A program made the translations under genes and the position numbers. 18,256 nt of DNA from Euryarchaeota archaeon TMED117 (GTDB lineage: Archaea > Thermoplasmatota > Poseidoniia > Poseidoniales > Poseidoniaceae): NCBI GenBank assembly GCA_002171315.2, contig NHFS02000068.1, positions 5,702 to 23,957 of the forward strand. The letters are read 5' to 3'. Shown piece after piece: positions 1 through 7,474 of this stretch (within the stretch, counting starts at the first letter, position 1; every line of letters starts with the position of its first letter). The notes under the pieces were generated by a model. The model had not been told where the DNA came from and did no database searches. It saw only the letters and a program-made list of their open reading frames with translations.

Positions 1-372
1 CAAGATGTTTGGAGAAGTGTAGCGGAGATCAATGATTTTACATTCATAAATAACGAATTAGGATATCATCCAGATTGGGAAGGCTATCAATCAATTGGCC
101 AGGGCATGGGCGCTGCGATTACAATAGCCAATGAGTTAGAATGTTGGACTTTATCAGATAAGGGAACGGCATTATTCCGTTCAGATAATATTGAGCTAAG
201 TATTCAAGAATTCGAATCATCAGAATTGGTAAATCCTTATTCTGTTTTATTATTAGAAAATGAAAAAATTTCAGAAACGACTCGATTTCGAGACTTTCTC
301 CTAAACAATCACGATTTAATTGACACCTATACAGTTGGAAATCAAACACTCTTCCAGAGCGGTTCACCTTAG
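1..372 (+). CDS. tupA: Tungstate ABC transporter substrate-binding protein, C-terminal part (TupA-like), 5' end outside the window
   Basis: The frame is open from base 1 to a TAG at 370-372, giving about 123 C-terminal residues. The stretch GQGMGAAITIANE followed by WTLSDKGTALF, then VNPYSVLLL and a final region with GNQTLF, matches the end of the TupA/PBP-like family (high-affinity tungstate binding protein of the Tup importer), where G-x-GMG, an aromatic-x-L-x-D-R/K-G-T segment and a NPY segment are recurrent. This identification is from recalled family patterns, not a search. The protein would bind tungstate (or molybdate) outside the membrane and deliver it to the TupBC permease-ATPase encoded at 4853-6181 on the other strand. 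The first ATG in the visible part (106) is internal, because coding similarity extends upstream of it. Its stop overlaps the stop of blh by four bases in convergent orientation. Confidence 0.72.
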   Translation, partial: QDVWRSVAEINDFTFINNELGYHPDWEGYQSIGQGMGAAITIANELECWTLSDKGTALFRSDNIELSIQEFESSELVNPYSVLLLENEKISETTRFRDFLLNNHDLIDTYTVGNQTLFQSGSP

Positions 373-1217
373 AGATATTCCCTCTCCAAACGGTTTGGTT
401 TTACCCACCCATCAATGAGAATCATGTGAGGGACTGTTAACGCAGCAAGACCAATAAAAATTATCCGCAGTAACTGGGTTTCAATTTCAATTGATCCTTG
501 ATTTAGAGCTAATAACAAACCACCAACAATCCATGTAATGATTGAAAATAAGAATGTCAACCAGTAAATTTTTTTGTTTGATAAACCATCATTCAAGGTC
601 GAATATATGTTTTTGAAATGACGTATTGAATGTACAAAACAGAAGTAAAACGCAAATGCTAACAATGGTGGAAGCAGATAAAAGGTGATGCCCAGGAAAA
701 TAAGTTCGAAACTTGTTTTTTTCCATTTCTCATTAACATAGAATCGTGTGATACAATACAGAAGAGCACAAGCAGTTAGTGCTGTTGTAACGTAAATAAA
801 TCCCCAGACCCATCTGGTACTTTCCCCACCAATTAACGCTGAATATATTTCATCAACATTTGTCATATGCGCCATACTAATTCCACAGATAACCACGCCT
901 CCATGCGCTACAACTTCGATCCATACACGAGCATCTTCGAGTCCATGAACATCACCAATGCCAAAATGAATCATGCTTATTCCAAGGAACCCAATTAATG
1001 CGATGACTGGAAATTTAATCCAAAAGAGTACAACACATATTGAAATTAACACATAGAAAATGAAAAACGAAGCAGATTTTTTCAAATCCCCCATCCAACC
1101 CAAACGATATGCTACAGCCCCATCCATCGCCCCATGTGGCAGTCCGATGAAAACAATTGCAGATATTGCAATAACGTTGAGAACACCAAGATCATTTATT
1201 ATCACTGTGAGATCCAT
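369..1217 (-). CDS. blh: Beta-carotene 15,15'-dioxygenase, Brp/Blh family
   Basis: This integral membrane enzyme cleaves beta-carotene into two retinal molecules, the chromophore of the rhodopsin at 16289-17227. With the ATG at 1217 it has 282 residues, normal for the family. It shows GLPHGAMDG near the N-terminus (His28), MIHFGIGD (His84) and FVHSIRHF (His196 and His200). These four histidines match in order and spacing the iron-coordinating histidines reported for the characterised marine Blh. Some eight hydrophobic segments span the length. The frame opens with a TTG at 1223, but the Shine-Dalgarno TGAGGT at 1224-1229 lies directly against it, so the ATG six bases after that motif is the better start. 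It is the last gene of crtB-crtY-blh; the Shine-Dalgarno overlaps the crtY stop, indicating coupled translation. Confidence 0.93.
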   Translation of the reverse strand: MDLTVIINDLGVLNVIAISAIVFIGLPHGAMDGAVAYRLGWMGDLKKSASFFIFYVLISICVVLFWIKFPVIALIGFLGISMIHFGIGDVHGLEDARVWIEVVAHGGVVICGISMAHMTNVDEIYSALIGGESTRWVWGFIYVTTALTACALLYCITRFYVNEKWKKTSFELIFLGITFYLLPPLLAFAFYFCFVHSIRHFKNIYSTLNDGLSNKKIYWLTFLFSIITWIVGGLLLALNQGSIEIETQLLRIIFIGLAALTVPHMILIDGWVKPNRLEREYL

Positions 1218-1223
1218 TTTCAA

Positions 1224-1229
1224 ACCTCA
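1224..1229 (-). promoter_or_regulatory. Shine-Dalgarno of blh overlapping the crtY stop
   Basis: On the - strand TGAGGT contains the TGA stop of crtY and lies six bases before the ATG at 1217. It decides the blh start in favour of ATG 1217 over TTG 1223 and suggests coupled translation. Confidence 0.7.
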
Positions 1230-2291
1230 TATTTTTATTGCCCACTTTACAAATCCTCTCGCAAAGATTAGTTTTGGCATTGAAAATATAACTTTCAATC
1301 TTAACTTCCAATCCACATCTCCACTCAAAAAACGAGCAAATTGATCACCATTTAATCGCTTACCCATACGCGAAAAAATAGTAGGGGCGTGACTGGGCCA
1401 ATGTTTTAGAATTAAGAGCAAGATTTTATCCATCCACAAGTCAATTTTCTTATGCGGTGATCTAAACCGAAGAGGTTTGTTTTGTTCAACTCTTTGAATT
1501 GCTTCTCGTATTTGCTTCTGAATAAAAATGAATGCATATCCACTTCCAGGACGGATTGCTCCTCCGTTACCTCCTAAACCAGGGATTAGAGGGTCGCGCT
1601 GAGAAAGTTTCCCCATTGGAATAACACCCGATTCTTCCTCGATAATTTCGAATTTTGAAACATTGTAAATCTTCTCAACATATCTCTTGATAGTATCTCT
1701 GTAGAACGACTCATCAAGTTTTTCTGGCGTAAATAGAGTCGATTCAACAAGGGCTTCTGTTTCAGAAAATGGAATGAGGTAGATAAAATGCATTCCATTT
1801 GATTGATCAACACGAAAATCCATCAATGTCACGGTTGTAGAATCAAAACACCTCTCCTCCACACGAATTGTTTGACCAAGAAAGTGCTGCAATAGGGCAT
1901 TTTTTGGTACGCTTGGAGGCCGAGTATCAAAGAGATTTTTTTGATTATTCTCGATAGAACCTTGCGGTACAAATGAAACCCCGTTTTCTAGCGCGACTTT
2001 TTGACAATAATCCATCCACTCATTTCTCTTCAAAACGTGGTATGGCTTCGTCGTTGATTCTAAAATAATGGTTTCTTTATCTGTAATTATACTCCATTTT
2101 CCCCAGGAGTTTTTTGATAATTCAATAGGTTCTTCAAGAACAGGGTGTCTCCAGAAACCCCAACAATGATCTCTTTTTTTAGGAGCATTTTTTGGGATTT
2201 GAATCGTTAATGAATAGTCAGGTAGTGATCCCATTTTAGAGGCAAAGGACAAAGCTGCACACCCATCTCCGATTATTGATATGTCTTTCAA
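1227..2291 (-). CDS. crtY: Lycopene beta-cyclase, CrtY type
   Basis: Converts lycopene to beta-carotene by forming the two beta-ionone rings; a flavin-dependent membrane-associated enzyme. The N-terminus KDISIIGDGCAALS is the dinucleotide-binding motif in the CrtY form; DHCWGFW, LMDFRVDQ and GGNGGAIRPGSGYAF are further CrtY-type motifs. Length is about 354 residues, close to the usual 380-400. Start: an ATG at 2309 would overlap crtB by 11 bases and has no clear Shine-Dalgarno. A TTG at 2291 lies seven bases after GGGGTGA, which contains the crtB stop, and puts the Rossmann strand at residue 2, as usual for the family. I favour the TTG; the two forms differ by six residues. It sits between crtB and blh in one transcription unit. 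Confidence 0.9.
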   Translation of the reverse strand: MKDISIIGDGCAALSFASKMGSLPDYSLTIQIPKNAPKKRDHCWGFWRHPVLEEPIELSKNSWGKWSIITDKETIILESTTKPYHVLKRNEWMDYCQKVALENGVSFVPQGSIENNQKNLFDTRPPSVPKNALLQHFLGQTIRVEERCFDSTTVTLMDFRVDQSNGMHFIYLIPFSETEALVESTLFTPEKLDESFYRDTIKRYVEKIYNVSKFEIIEEESGVIPMGKLSQRDPLIPGLGGNGGAIRPGSGYAFIFIQKQIREAIQRVEQNKPLRFRSPHKKIDLWMDKILLLILKHWPSHAPTIFSRMGKRLNGDQFARFLSGDVDWKLRLKVIFSMPKLIFARGFVKWAIKI

Positions 2292-2298
2292 AAACCAG

Positions 2299-2305
2299 TC
2301 ACCCC
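2299..2305 (-). promoter_or_regulatory. Shine-Dalgarno of crtY overlapping the crtB stop
   Basis: GGGGTGA on the - strand includes the TGA that ends crtB and lies seven bases before the TTG at 2291. This is the same arrangement as at the crtY/blh junction and argues for the TTG start of crtY. Confidence 0.6.
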
Positions 2306-3216
2306 ACATAGGGCAGCCCGTTTAACGAAGCATGCAGGTTTGTGTTATGCTGAACTCTACGCAATGGTATTCTTCGAACGAGAGTTGAAGTTGCTCGGAT
2401 TGAACAGAGAATCTTTTTGGACTTTGAAACAGTGCATTTTCCATTTTCCCAGCGATAATTGGTTTTTACAATCTCCATCCCAATTTGACGGTAGACACGA
2501 CCAGCAATTGAGATTGCAATATGAGCACGCAATGGGAGATAAGACAGCCCCTTTACCCCACTCGCATAAAATATCTCGGCCAAAGCCAATAATTTTTTCA
2601 CAGCCAATTGCACTGTAATGTAGTCATCAGAAGAAGGGTTTTTTGATGCTTCAATTATTTCGCGTGGGCTCATTTGATTGACCCATTCACCAGGTATGTA
2701 TCTTCGATTCATTCGAGCGTCTTCCAATACATCCCTTGGAATGTTTGTTAATTGCATACCAATTCCTAGGTCGATAGCATGTGAGCGAGCACGGGGATCT
2801 GAACAATCGAGAACGTGGCACATGAGCAGGCCAACAGTTCCCGCGACTTTGTAGGCATATCGCATCAATGAATCCACATCTGGTAACTCTACAGATTCGT
2901 CTTGATCCTCTAACAATCCTTCTATCAAAGCAAGAACGACAGTTTTCGGGAAATTTTTCTTATTCAGTAATGGTAAAAATGCAGTTAAAGCGGAGTCTGT
3001 GGGCCCTTCTCCACTCTGTAATTTTTCTTGGATTGAGATAAGCCTCTTTGGCCCATTTTCAATATCACCATCAGCCATATCATCGAGTAATCTGCAAAAT
3101 GCATACAAATGCGCAGAATCCTCTCCAACCTTTTTTCCAAGAAATTTCTTTGCCCAATAAAAACTCTCGCCGTTTGCAGCAAGTGATTCTTCAGGACTCA
3201 GATTCTCATTCGACAA
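2299..3216 (-). CDS. crtB: Phytoene synthase
   Basis: Joins two geranylgeranyl diphosphates head to head into phytoene, the first committed carotenoid step. The 305-residue protein has both aspartate-rich metal/diphosphate motifs of the squalene/phytoene synthase family: DDMAD at residues 45-49 and DVLED at 162-166 in the context QLTNIPRDVLEDAR. The start is a TTG at 3216: no ATG or GTG is in frame between it and an upstream in-frame stop, and GGTGA lies four bases before it. It is the first gene of the - strand group crtB-crtY-blh and is divergent from crtI, with 123 bases between the two starts. No crtE-type prenyl transferase is in the cluster; archaea make the substrate for their lipids. 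Confidence 0.94.
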   Translation of the reverse strand: MSNENLSPEESLAANGESFYWAKKFLGKKVGEDSAHLYAFCRLLDDMADGDIENGPKRLISIQEKLQSGEGPTDSALTAFLPLLNKKNFPKTVVLALIEGLLEDQDESVELPDVDSLMRYAYKVAGTVGLLMCHVLDCSDPRARSHAIDLGIGMQLTNIPRDVLEDARMNRRYIPGEWVNQMSPREIIEASKNPSSDDYITVQLAVKKLLALAEIFYASGVKGLSYLPLRAHIAISIAGRVYRQIGMEIVKTNYRWENGKCTVSKSKKILCSIRATSTLVRRIPLRRVQHNTNLHASLNGLPYVG

Positions 3217-3339
3217 ATTGTCACCACTGTGATATGAAATAAATCTAAGAATTTACTTATAACTAATTGTTTAGATTCTATCTGGTTATGAAATTGGGAA
3301 AAAACCGAACATTATGAATGAAAACACCCAGTCAATGTC
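3217..3339. promoter_or_regulatory. Divergent promoter region between crtB and crtI
   Basis: This 123-base AT-rich gap lies between the divergent starts of crtB and crtI and must hold both promoters. The best TATA-like element is CTTATAAC at 3256-3263, whose core TTATAA reads the same on both strands. For crtB it would place transcription start around 3233, leaving a short leader that includes the Shine-Dalgarno. For crtI it would leave a leader of roughly 50 bases. A second AT-rich stretch (TTTATTTC on the - strand, 3236-3243) is an alternative for crtB. No convincing operator repeat was seen. Assignment is by eye. Confidence 0.4.
3221..3225 (-). promoter_or_regulatory. Shine-Dalgarno of crtB before a TTG start
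   Basis: GGTGA on the - strand, four bases before TTG 3216. It supports this unusual start codon; the next in-frame methionine lies inside the first aspartate-rich motif, which would destroy the enzyme. Confidence 0.6.
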
Positions 3340-4878
3340 ATGACAAAGAAGCCCCGTCGGAAAAATGCAGCCGTTATTGGTAGTGGTTTTGGTGGCTTAG
3401 GTGCAGCAATACGCCTACAAAGTGCAGGAATTCAAACAGTACTCTATGAGGCCCGGGATTTGCCTGGAGGGAGAGCTTATGTGTACCATGACAAAGGATA
3501 CACGTTCGATGCTGGGCCGACAGTTATCACTGCACCACACACTCTTACAGATCTCTTCAAACTCTCAAACAAACGTCTTGAAGATTATGTCAAATTAGTC
3601 GAAGTAAGTCCAATGTATCGATTAATCTGGTCCGATGGAGATCGGTTTGACTATGTTCGTGATGAATCAACAATGGTAAAACAAATATCGGAACGTAGTC
3701 AAAAAGATGCAGAAGGATATCAAAAATTCTTCAAGTATGCTAAGAAAGTCTTCGATAAAGGGTATACTGAATTAGCAGATACACCATTCTTGCGATTCTC
3801 AGACATGCTGAAGGTCTCTCCCTCCCTCATGAAATTACGAGCGGACCGTTCTGTTTACTCAACAGTATCAAAATACGTTAAAGACGACCATCTTCGTCAG
3901 GCGTTGAGTTTTCATTCACTTCTTGTCGGAGGAAATCCGTTTCAAACCTCTTCCATATACACACTCATTCATTTTCTGGAACGTGAATGGGGGGTTCATT
4001 TCCCTGAAGGAGGCACTCACGCACTCGTGCGTGCCCTCGTCAAATTATTCGAAGAATTAGGTGGTGAAGTGCGCCTTAGTACACCAGTCCAAACAATCGA
4101 GATTGAGAGCTCAAATGATAAAAACACAAAACATAGAGTAAGTGATGAAAATGGAAACACACAGGTTTTTGATCTCATCATTTCGAATGCCGACGTGCAT
4201 CATACCTACAAAAAACTGTATTCAACAAATAAGGCCGCACAGAAACGAGCCAAGAAACTCGAAAAAATGGATTGGTCGATGTCTCTCTTTGTTCTCTATT
4301 TTGGAACAGACATCGAGTACAAAGACGTCGCTCATCATACGATTTTGTTCGGTCCACGTTACAAAGGGCTCTTGGATGAGATTTTCAAAGGCTACAGTCT
4401 TCCAGATGATTTCAGTTTGTATCTCCATGTGCCAACAGTCACGGACAAATCCCTTGCCCCAGAAGGATGCAGTTCAGCCTATGTGTTAGCTCCAGTACCT
4501 CACCTTGGCCGGGCAAATGTCGATTGGGAAAAGGAAGCAGAAGCCTATGGAGACAAAATCATCGAAGCCCTTGAAGTCGAAATGCCAAACTTGCGTGAAC
4601 ACATCGTAACGAGAAGACACATGACCCCAAAGACATTTGAAACCGAATTATCCGCATTCAAGGGATCAGCGTTTTCGGTTGCCCCTAAGTTGACACAAAG
4701 TGCTTTTTTCCGTCCATCCAACAAGGATTCAGATATTCCTGGTCTTTACCTCGTAGGCGCAGGCACCCACCCAGGTGCTGGCTTACCCGGCGTTCTAAAT
4801 TCTGCTAAAGCAACAGTCGACCTTATTCTTTCAGAGTTCGGAATAGATGAATCTAACCAATCCATTTCCCAGACTTGA
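3340..4878 (+). CDS. crtI: Phytoene desaturase
   Basis: A FAD-dependent membrane-associated desaturase that converts phytoene to lycopene. The 512-residue protein has the N-terminal dinucleotide motif AAVIGSGFGGLGAA (glycines 14, 16, 18 and 19), then EARDLPGGRAY and GYTFDAGPTVIT, and the C-terminal FAD-contacting segment GLYLVGAGTHPGAGLPGV, all standard for bacterial-type CrtI; length is also typical. The ATG at 3340 follows an in-frame stop at 3319-3321, so no earlier start exists; there is no obvious Shine-Dalgarno. It is divergent from crtB. Its last 26 bases overlap the end of the tungstate transporter gene on the opposite strand. How many double bonds it makes cannot be read from sequence, but a lycopene product fits the neighbouring cyclase. 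Confidence 0.94.
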   Translation: MTKKPRRKNAAVIGSGFGGLGAAIRLQSAGIQTVLYEARDLPGGRAYVYHDKGYTFDAGPTVITAPHTLTDLFKLSNKRLEDYVKLVEVSPMYRLIWSDGDRFDYVRDESTMVKQISERSQKDAEGYQKFFKYAKKVFDKGYTELADTPFLRFSDMLKVSPSLMKLRADRSVYSTVSKYVKDDHLRQALSFHSLLVGGNPFQTSSIYTLIHFLEREWGVHFPEGGTHALVRALVKLFEELGGEVRLSTPVQTIEIESSNDKNTKHRVSDENGNTQVFDLIISNADVHHTYKKLYSTNKAAQKRAKKLEKMDWSMSLFVLYFGTDIEYKDVAHHTILFGPRYKGLLDEIFKGYSLPDDFSLYLHVPTVTDKSLAPEGCSSAYVLAPVPHLGRANVDWEKEAEAYGDKIIEALEVEMPNLREHIVTRRHMTPKTFETELSAFKGSAFSVAPKLTQSAFFRPSNKDSDIPGLYLVGAGTHPGAGLPGVLNSAKATVDLILSEFGIDESNQSISQT

Positions 4879-6181
4879 TCTGCTGAGCAACTTCGCTATC
4901 AGAATCAACTTCTTTGCCTTGATGGATGAATATTGTTCGAGTGGCTAAACGTTCCGCTTGTAAGACATTATGCGTTGCGAACAGAACACATCCTCCGCGT
5001 TGTTTGAAATCAAGGACCTCTTGTTCAATCTTTTCAATAGATAAACCATCAAGTTCGGACGTAAATTCATCAAGAATCAAAATTTTTCTATTCATTGCCA
5101 AAGCTCTTAGGAATACAAGCCGCTGTTTTTCCCCACCAGATAACGATTCTGTGCGCTGTTTTTCTTTTTTTTCCAAACCACAGATTTCCGCAAATCTCTT
5201 TCCAGCATTTGGTAAACCATCTTGAACCATAAAAGGGAGTTGCAACTCCAAGGCAACCGTGTCCATGACCAATGTTGGCTGTTGCGCTACATACGCAACA
5301 TCACGGCTTACTCCAGAATCATTACCTTCCAATCCACAAATTTTTCTTAGCAAAGTGGATTTACCCGATCCTGATTCACCCATCAAAGCAATAATTTCTC
5401 CCTGATTAAGTTCGACTGAAAAAGAGTCAAGGATCACTGCACCGTCCTTTTCGACACAGAGGTTCTCTAGTTTAACATTGAAAGGCTCAAAGGAACCCAA
5501 ATCCCTTTCATCTCCTCCGAAATGACCCCTACCAAAGAAATGAATTCGTTGCAATAATTGAATGCATAATGCAACAATGAGGGACAATATAAGAAGAACC
5601 CCACCGAGTTGTAACGCAGCATCCATCTCTCCAACAGAGGTCTCAAGAACAACACTCGTAGTAAGCACTCTCGTTTTTCCAGCAATATTTCCACCAACCA
5701 TCAAAACAGCACCTACCTCCGCAATCGCTCGACCGAAACCAAGCAAAACAGCGTTGACGATTCCCCTTCGAGCACAATACATCTCAAGGAGAACCCGCTT
5801 TGATTTCTTTACATTCATAACTCGAAAAACATCTCGTTTATCTTCGGACACACGCTCCAAAGCGCCCCACGCAACTCCGAGAATAAGTGGGAAAATAAGC
5901 AACGTTTGTGCCAAAATCATACCTTCAATTGTGAACAACCAATTGAGATCTGCGAGCACCCCATCTTTCGATAAAGCAAGATAGACAACAACACCAACAA
6001 CGACTGGAGGTAAGCCATACAATGCTTGAACGACAATCCGCAACATCTCCTTTCTCCTCCAATTCGTATTCGACAATAGAAGAGCGATAGCAAGAGCAAA
6101 AAAAGTTGCTAATAGAGTGGCAGTTCCGCTTGTGACCAGAGTCCGTACGACTACATCCCATAGGCTTGAAGAAGTGACCAC
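4853..6181 (-). CDS. tupBC: Tungstate ABC transporter, permease and ATPase fused in one chain (TupB-TupC)
   Basis: Residues 1-212 form the permease: several membrane segments, the loop YGLPPVVVGVVVYL and the TupB-type segment GFGRAIAEVGAVLMVGGN followed by TRVLTTSVVLETS. A linker (213-233) leads to an ATPase (234-442) with Walker A GESGSGKST (268-276), AQQP, signature LSGGEKQ (347-353), Walker B LILDE (Glu372) and switch His404. The residue after the Walker B glutamate is Phe373, where proline is usual. In known tup operons TupB and TupC are separate proteins. The frame is open to an ATG at 6364, but that would overlap moeA; GTG 6181 begins just before the first TupB-like segment and is my choice. 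No clear Shine-Dalgarno precedes it. The matching binding protein is the partial gene at 1-372. Molybdate as substrate cannot be excluded. Confidence 0.85.
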   Translation of the reverse strand: MVTSSSLWDVVVRTLVTSGTATLLATFFALAIALLLSNTNWRRKEMLRIVVQALYGLPPVVVGVVVYLALSKDGVLADLNWLFTIEGMILAQTLLIFPLILGVAWGALERVSEDKRDVFRVMNVKKSKRVLLEMYCARRGIVNAVLLGFGRAIAEVGAVLMVGGNIAGKTRVLTTSVVLETSVGEMDAALQLGGVLLILSLIVALCIQLLQRIHFFGRGHFGGDERDLGSFEPFNVKLENLCVEKDGAVILDSFSVELNQGEIIALMGESGSGKSTLLRKICGLEGNDSGVSRDVAYVAQQPTLVMDTVALELQLPFMVQDGLPNAGKRFAEICGLEKKEKQRTESLSGGEKQRLVFLRALAMNRKILILDEFTSELDGLSIEKIEQEVLDFKQRGGCVLFATHNVLQAERLATRTIFIHQGKEVDSDSEVAQQIKSGKWIG

Positions 6182-6259
6182 GTTATACCCAGACGAGACA
6201 AACCTTTGAGGTTGGCGAACCGACCCACAGCCCGTAGCACATCTATGTGGGGCCCAAAA
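6182..6259. promoter_or_regulatory. Divergent intergenic region between tupBC and moeA
   Basis: Both genes start outward from this 78-base gap, so it should carry both promoters. It contains AACC-(5)-GGTT-(4)-AACC at 6201-6221, two overlapping short inverted repeats that could bind a regulator. No clear TATA box is visible. Regulation of both genes by tungstate or molybdate would make sense but is inference. Confidence 0.35.
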
Positions 6260-7465
6260 ATGTCTGAAATTCCAAATTATATTTCTCTCGAGGAAGCCAT
6301 CACGATTACGCAAAAGTATGCTCTCAAAACAGAAATCGAATCCACTCCCTTGGACCAAGCCCATGGCCGAATACTTGGTTCCGATTTACCATCAAAGGTA
6401 AACGATCCACCATTCGACAATTCTGCAATGGATGGTTTTGCAGTTCGATTCAAAGACACCGAGACGGCGCCGACGACGTTGCGAGTAGTGGCAACATCAC
6501 AGGCTGCTGCCTCGAATGATTCGGTTTCGATTTCAACTGGTGAAGCGGTTCGAATAATGACTGGTGCTCCTATACCAAAGGGAGCTGATGCAATTATTCC
6601 AATCGAAGCATGTGTTGTAGAAGGTGATTCAGTCACACTAACCCAACCTTCCAAACCACACTTCATTCGTCGCTGTGGAGAAAACATCAAGCAAGGCATC
6701 ATCGGTTTGGAACAAGGAAGCTATCTATCACCTCAATCTATTTCCATGTGTGCTACGATGGGATACGATCGCCTTCCATTGATGAAGAAACTCAAGATTG
6801 GAATCATTTCAACAGGAGATGAACTCAAATCTCCAGGCGAACCCCTTTCCTTTGGTGAAATTTACGAATCCAATTCATATGGCCTTTCTGGCCTCGTAGA
6901 AGCTCTTGGACACACCCCCATTCGCTATCCTGCAGTGATTGATTCTCTGAGTGAATTACGAACCCAATTCAACGAAGCGGCCTCTGAATGCGATCTCTTT
7001 CTGACATCGGGCGGTGTATCAATGGGCGAGTGGGATTTTGTTCGCAAACTGATGGAGGAAGAAGGGGACATTGCTTTTTGGAGAGTTCGCATACGACCAG
7101 GTTCACCACCCCTCTTTGGCCATTGGAATGGAACACCGATGTTCGGACTTCCCGGAAATCCAGTCAGCAGTCACGTGGTATTCCGTATGCTTGTAACACC
7201 GTATCTTCGAGACTCACTCCAAACATCTTTTCCAATCGATCGAATTGTTCATGCTAAACTCTTGACCGATGTCCGTTCAACGAAGGACTGCTTAACTTTG
7301 AGAAGAGTGAGTCTACATTCAACACAAGAAGGATTCCTTGCAGAACAGCCGAAACACCAAGGTTCTGGAAACATAGACAGTTTATCTTCTGCAGATGGCC
7401 TTACCTTACTTCAACCCGGCCAATCAGGTAAGACTGGGGAATGGATTGAAGTGCTCTTGCTTTGA
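6260..7465 (+). CDS. moeA: Molybdopterin molybdenumtransferase MoeA
   Basis: Inserts molybdate or tungstate into adenylylated molybdopterin, the last general step of metal-cofactor synthesis in the cytoplasm. The 401-residue protein has the MoeA signature PFDNSAMDGFAVR near residues 51-63, GIISTGDEL of the MogA-like fold, SGGVSMGEWD, and FGLPGNPVSS, in the usual order and at normal length. The frame stays open back to an ATG at 6206, but the extra 18 residues are unlike the family and would crowd the tupBC promoter; ATG 6260 begins the conserved N-terminal helix region (YISLEEA). Its position next to a tungstate importer suggests the cofactor here may carry tungsten. Some archaea keep two moeA copies, one per metal; which one this is cannot be told. 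Confidence 0.93.
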   Translation: MSEIPNYISLEEAITITQKYALKTEIESTPLDQAHGRILGSDLPSKVNDPPFDNSAMDGFAVRFKDTETAPTTLRVVATSQAAASNDSVSISTGEAVRIMTGAPIPKGADAIIPIEACVVEGDSVTLTQPSKPHFIRRCGENIKQGIIGLEQGSYLSPQSISMCATMGYDRLPLMKKLKIGIISTGDELKSPGEPLSFGEIYESNSYGLSGLVEALGHTPIRYPAVIDSLSELRTQFNEAASECDLFLTSGGVSMGEWDFVRKLMEEEGDIAFWRVRIRPGSPPLFGHWNGTPMFGLPGNPVSSHVVFRMLVTPYLRDSLQTSFPIDRIVHAKLLTDVRSTKDCLTLRRVSLHSTQEGFLAEQPKHQGSGNIDSLSSADGLTLLQPGQSGKTGEWIEVLLL

Positions 7466-7470
7466 GGTGA
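7464..7470 (+). promoter_or_regulatory. Shine-Dalgarno of the pseudouridine synthase gene, overlapping the moeA stop
   Basis: GAGGTGA begins inside the moeA TGA stop (7463-7465) and lies four bases before ATG 7475, pointing to coupled translation of the two genes. Confidence 0.65.
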
Positions 7471-7474
7471 AATT

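Noticed and set aside
1060..1344. 94-residue + strand frame across the blh/crtY junction
   Set aside because: Antisense to two well-supported carotenoid genes; no motif or ribosome site.
5562..5984. 140-residue + strand open frame inside tupBC
   Set aside because: It is antisense to conserved permease sequence, has no recognisable domain and no ribosome site; a shadow frame.
6205..6235. GGTTCG-containing stretch on the - strand resembling a tRNA T-arm
   Set aside because: The stem does not pair over five bases, and no acceptor, D or anticodon arms are present.
6206..6259. Longer moeA frame starting at ATG 6206
   Set aside because: The added residues are not MoeA-like and lie in the shared promoter region; ATG 6260 begins the conserved protein.
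6182..6364. Longer tupBC frame starting at ATG 6364
   Set aside because: The extra 61 residues do not resemble a TupB N-terminus and would overlap the start of the divergent moeA; GTG 6181 fits the family.
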